Assembly (NCBI GenBank): GCA_947626555.1
Contig: CANQSP010000007.1
Coordinates: 1-46,546, forward strand
Direction of reading: 5' to 3'
Length of the DNA stretch: 46,546 bases
Source of the DNA: an uncultured Clostridia bacterium
GTDB taxonomy: Bacteria; Bacillota; Clostridia; TANB77; CAG-508
The translations under genes were made by a program, and so were the position numbers. Shown here one piece after another: positions 44,563-46,546 of this stretch; within the stretch, counting starts at the first letter, position 1; every line of letters starts with the position of its first letter. The notes beneath the pieces are model-generated. The model did no database searches. It was not told the DNA's origin and was given only the letters and a program-made list of their open reading frames with translations.

Positions 44563-45757
44563 ATGAATGAGGTTTTTGCAGATTTACATGTTCACATAGG
44601 AAGAACAGAAAATGGTAAGCCAGTAAAAATTACTGCGGCTAAGTCACTTAATTTTGCAAATATTGCAAAAGAATGTGCAGATAGAAAAGGAATAAATATA
44701 GTAGGAATTATAGATTGTGCTTCACCTTATGTTATAGAAGACATAGAAAACTTTTTAAAGACAGGAGAGGCTTATGAAGTACAAGATGGGGGAATAATAT
44801 ATAAAGATAAAGTTTGTATATTGCTAGGAAGTGAGGTAGAAACCTCAGAAATAGGGAGAAATGGAAATAAACGGAGCAGCACATAATGTCTGCTTTTTTC
44901 CTCATTTGGAGGATATAAAAGCTTTTTCAAAAGAAATGGAAAAGCATATAAAAAATATAACTTTAAGTACACAAAGGTCAGATATATCTGGATACGAATT
45001 AATAGATATAGTAGAAAAATATAATGGAATTCTAATACCAGCACATGCTTTTACACCACATAAAAGTTACTATGGAAATTGCGTAGACAGTTTAAAAGAT
45101 GTATTTAAGGAAAAATTTAATAAAATTTTTGCATTAGAATTAGGATTGAGCGCAGATACATATTTAGCAGATATGATTTCAGAATTAGAAAATATAACAT
45201 TTGTAACTAATTCAGATGCTCATTCACTACCTAAAATAGCCAGAGAATACAATAAAATGGAGCTAGAAGATATTTCGTTTAAAGAGGTAGTAATGGCATT
45301 AAAAAATGAAAAAGGAAGAAAGATAATTGCAAACTATGGTCTAGATCCAAAACTTGGAAAGTATCATAGAACATATTGTGATAATTGTAATACAACAATA
45401 GAAACAAAAGAGCCAGTGCAAAAATGTCCAAAATGCGGAAGCGATAAAGTTACTTTTGGTGTTTTTGATAGAATAGAATTAATAAGAGATAAAAAAGAAA
45501 GTAAAAGTCCTGCAGATAGACCACAATATATATATCAAATACCATTACAATTTGTTCCAGGAATGGGAGGAAAATCAATAGATAAATTGTTAGCAAATTT
45601 TGGTACTGAAATGACAATTTTACATAAGCTTTCAAAAGATGATATAGAAGCAGTAGTAGGAGAAAAGTTAGCGGAAAACATTGTACGTGCAAGAGAAGGT
45701 AAAATGCACATACAAAGTGGTGGCGGAGGCATTTACGGTAAAGTTTCTAATAGTTAA
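44563..45757 (+). pseudogene. Endonuclease Q-family / PHP-domain protein, interrupted by a +1 frameshift
   Basis: The first frame (44563-44886) begins VFADLHVHIGRTENGKPVKITAAKSL, the PHP metal motif and EndoQ family start, and continues to LLGSEVETSE. It then stops. The second frame (open from 44855 to 45757) has GAAHNVCFFPHL, LIPAHAFTPHKSYYGNC, FVTNSDAHSLPKI, a C4 zinc finger (YCDNCNTTIE ... CPKCGSDK, about 185-210 of the second ORF) and a helix-hairpin-helix-like C-terminus. EndoQ cleaves DNA 5' of deaminated bases. Removing one G from GGG at 44854-44856 joins the frames. The start follows AGGAAAG. It may be an assembly indel or a broken gene. Confidence 0.85.
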
Positions 45758-45767
45758 AATATCAGGG

Positions 45768-46042
45768 TTAAACTAACAGGGACGGGGTTAAATAGTTTAG
45801 TGGAAACAATTACCACTACAAAAGCAACACATGAATATATTATTTATTTAGTAACATTTTGTGGGGACCAACAAATTATAGCTTGTAAAAAAAATTTATT
45901 TTGTAAAACTCGTTTTACACAAATAAATTTTTTTTACAAGCTATTATGAAGTTGGGAGTTACTAAATAAATAATATATTCATGTGTTGCTATAAAATAAT
46001 TATAAACCACTAAACTATTTAACCCCGTCCCTGTTAGTTTAA
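45768..46042. repeat. Long-hairpin MITE-like element, copy 3
   Basis: 275 bp. The ends read TTAAACTAACAGGGACGGGG; the C in AACAG (T in copies 1 and 2) is matched by a G at the other end (CTGTTAG). The inner arms GCAACACATGAATATATT and AATATATTCATGTGTTGC are again complementary although different from copy 1. It fills the interval between the convergent EndoQ-family gene and sspH. Confidence 0.85.
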
Positions 46043-46047
46043 CCTTT

Positions 46048-46215
46048 TTATTCATACAAATCTTCAATATATACATCTCTTTCTTCATTATTATCAACAA
46101 AACCAACTTTAGCAACATTATCATTTACTTCTTGAATCCACACAGGTCTATCATCATAAAAAACGTCACATATTTCTCTATTTTTTACAATCTCATGAAC
46201 TCTTTTTGATGTCAT
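46048..46215 (-). CDS. sspH: Small acid-soluble spore protein, H type
   Basis: A 55-residue protein, MTSKRVHEIVKNREICDVFY then DDRPVWIQEVNDNVAKVGFV, ending RDVYIEDLYE. It matches the SspH pattern (xRAxEIxxSxxxIxVxYxGxPVWIxxxxxxxxTAxV, with a terminal VxVxEL). Such proteins are made in the forespore and loaded on spore DNA or the spore core, so the host forms spores. The start is the ATG at 46215 with AAAGGA upstream. A possible promoter lies at 46252-46281. The stop is 5 bases from the hairpin element. Confidence 0.85.
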   Translation of the reverse strand: MTSKRVHEIVKNREICDVFYDDRPVWIQEVNDNVAKVGFVDNNEERDVYIEDLYE

Positions 46216-46251
46216 AAAAATCACAATCCTTTCTATTTTTCATTTGTTTAA

Positions 46252-46281
46252 ATTATATACAAGCTATATAAAAATATTCTC
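46252..46281 (-). promoter_or_regulatory. Possible forespore-type promoter of sspH
   Basis: On the minus strand, GAGAATA (46281-46275), 17 bases, then TATAAT (46257-46252). The GAATA -35 resembles sigma-G sites, while TATAAT is sigma-A-like; this is only suggestive. Confidence 0.3.
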
Positions 46282-46440
46282 ATAAAATTATTTTTTATAA
46301 GAAGTAATTATTATTTGCTATGGAGGGTAATAAGAATACATAAATTTAGACAATCGAAATATTAGATACAGATATTAAATAATGATATAAGATTTATGTC
46401 ATATACAGATTATAATGAACTATATAGTATTACAGTAAAG

Positions 46441-46469
46441 TTGACTTAAAAACGATATATACATATTAT
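46441..46469 (+). promoter_or_regulatory. Promoter reading out of the window
   Basis: TTGACT (46441-46446), 17 bases, TATTAT (46464-46469). The transcript would start near 46476 and carry the hairpin GAAACGTC/GACGTTTC (46523-46546) at the edge of the window. The interval 46282-46440 shows no gene. Confidence 0.6.
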
Positions 46470-46546
46470 TGGTAAGTTGTAAAAGTAACATCCAAAAGAA
46501 AAAGTAAATTCCAAATGTAATAGAAACGTCAACTTTTAGACGTTTC

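Noticed and set aside
46319-46342. ATG with a GGAGG-like sequence in the last gap
   Set aside because: The frame is only seven codons long and the GGAGG lies inside it, not before it.

Overview
This window looks like chromosome from a low-G+C (below about 30% by eye), spore-forming, anaerobic member of the Clostridia living in an animal gut. The evidence is very A/T-rich codon use, AAAGGAGG-type ribosome sites, an H-type small acid-soluble spore protein (46048-46215, minus), a minimal SufC/SufB iron-sulfur assembly pair, a DUF6774-type small protein, a TSCPD protein, and a bile-salt-hydrolase-type enzyme very like clostridial choloylglycine hydrolases. No tRNA, rRNA, CRISPR array, transposase or phage gene was recognised.

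Layout. 1-2900 (minus): GH57 glucan branching enzyme and a DUF4912 protein with a histone-H1-like tail. 3.1-8.8 kb: a high-G+C orphan gene, ligA, a small orphan, a TraX-family membrane protein, pgi and rdgB. 8.9-10.4 kb: a second high-G+C orphan (minus) and a frameshifted membrane-anchored gene. 10.5-17.5 kb: acyl-CoA synthetase, ABC-F protein, PAP2 phosphatase and bifunctional GshAB. 17.6-23.3 kb: an ECF-like sigma factor with a single-pass partner, then a patchwork of two 1.4-kb cassettes, an AAA/DUF4143 ATPase, a duplicated gene fragment and a long-hairpin element. 23.3-30 kb: sufC-sufB, then tetR divergent from a giant MMPL transporter. 30-34.4 kb: zinc-ribbon/DUF6591-like protein, TSCPD protein, bile salt hydrolase, methyltransferase and small proteins. 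34.4-40 kb: tyrS, and an ABC exporter whose FtsX-type permease is split by one base. 40-46.5 kb: rpiA, rnhA, tmcAL, coaE, a degenerate HD-like protein, a small orphan, a frameshifted EndoQ-family gene and sspH.

The most unusual content is at 18.7-23.3 kb. Two near-identical 1.4-kb units each hold a promoter, a structured 5' leader, an unrecognised 407-residue gene and a terminal hairpin. In each leader two hairpins carry 7-nt loops (ATTGCAC and GTGCAAT) that are perfectly complementary, and the second hairpin's 3' strand (TTCCTCC) is also perfectly complementary to the Shine-Dalgarno region (GGAGGAA). This predicts a kissing-loop switch controlling an uncharacterised gene family. The genes have higher G+C and different codon use from their surroundings, as do the orphans at 3178 and 8935, so they look imported.

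The second notable system is a roughly 270-bp element present three times in full (23015-23286, 40730-40999, 45768-46042) and once partly (1-32). It is a nearly complete palindrome with 36-bp terminal inverted repeats. Its arms differ between copies by paired compensating changes, and every copy lies against the 3' ends of genes. Three genes (9463, 36662 and 44563) are each interrupted by a +1 shift; assembly error and real decay cannot be told apart here.
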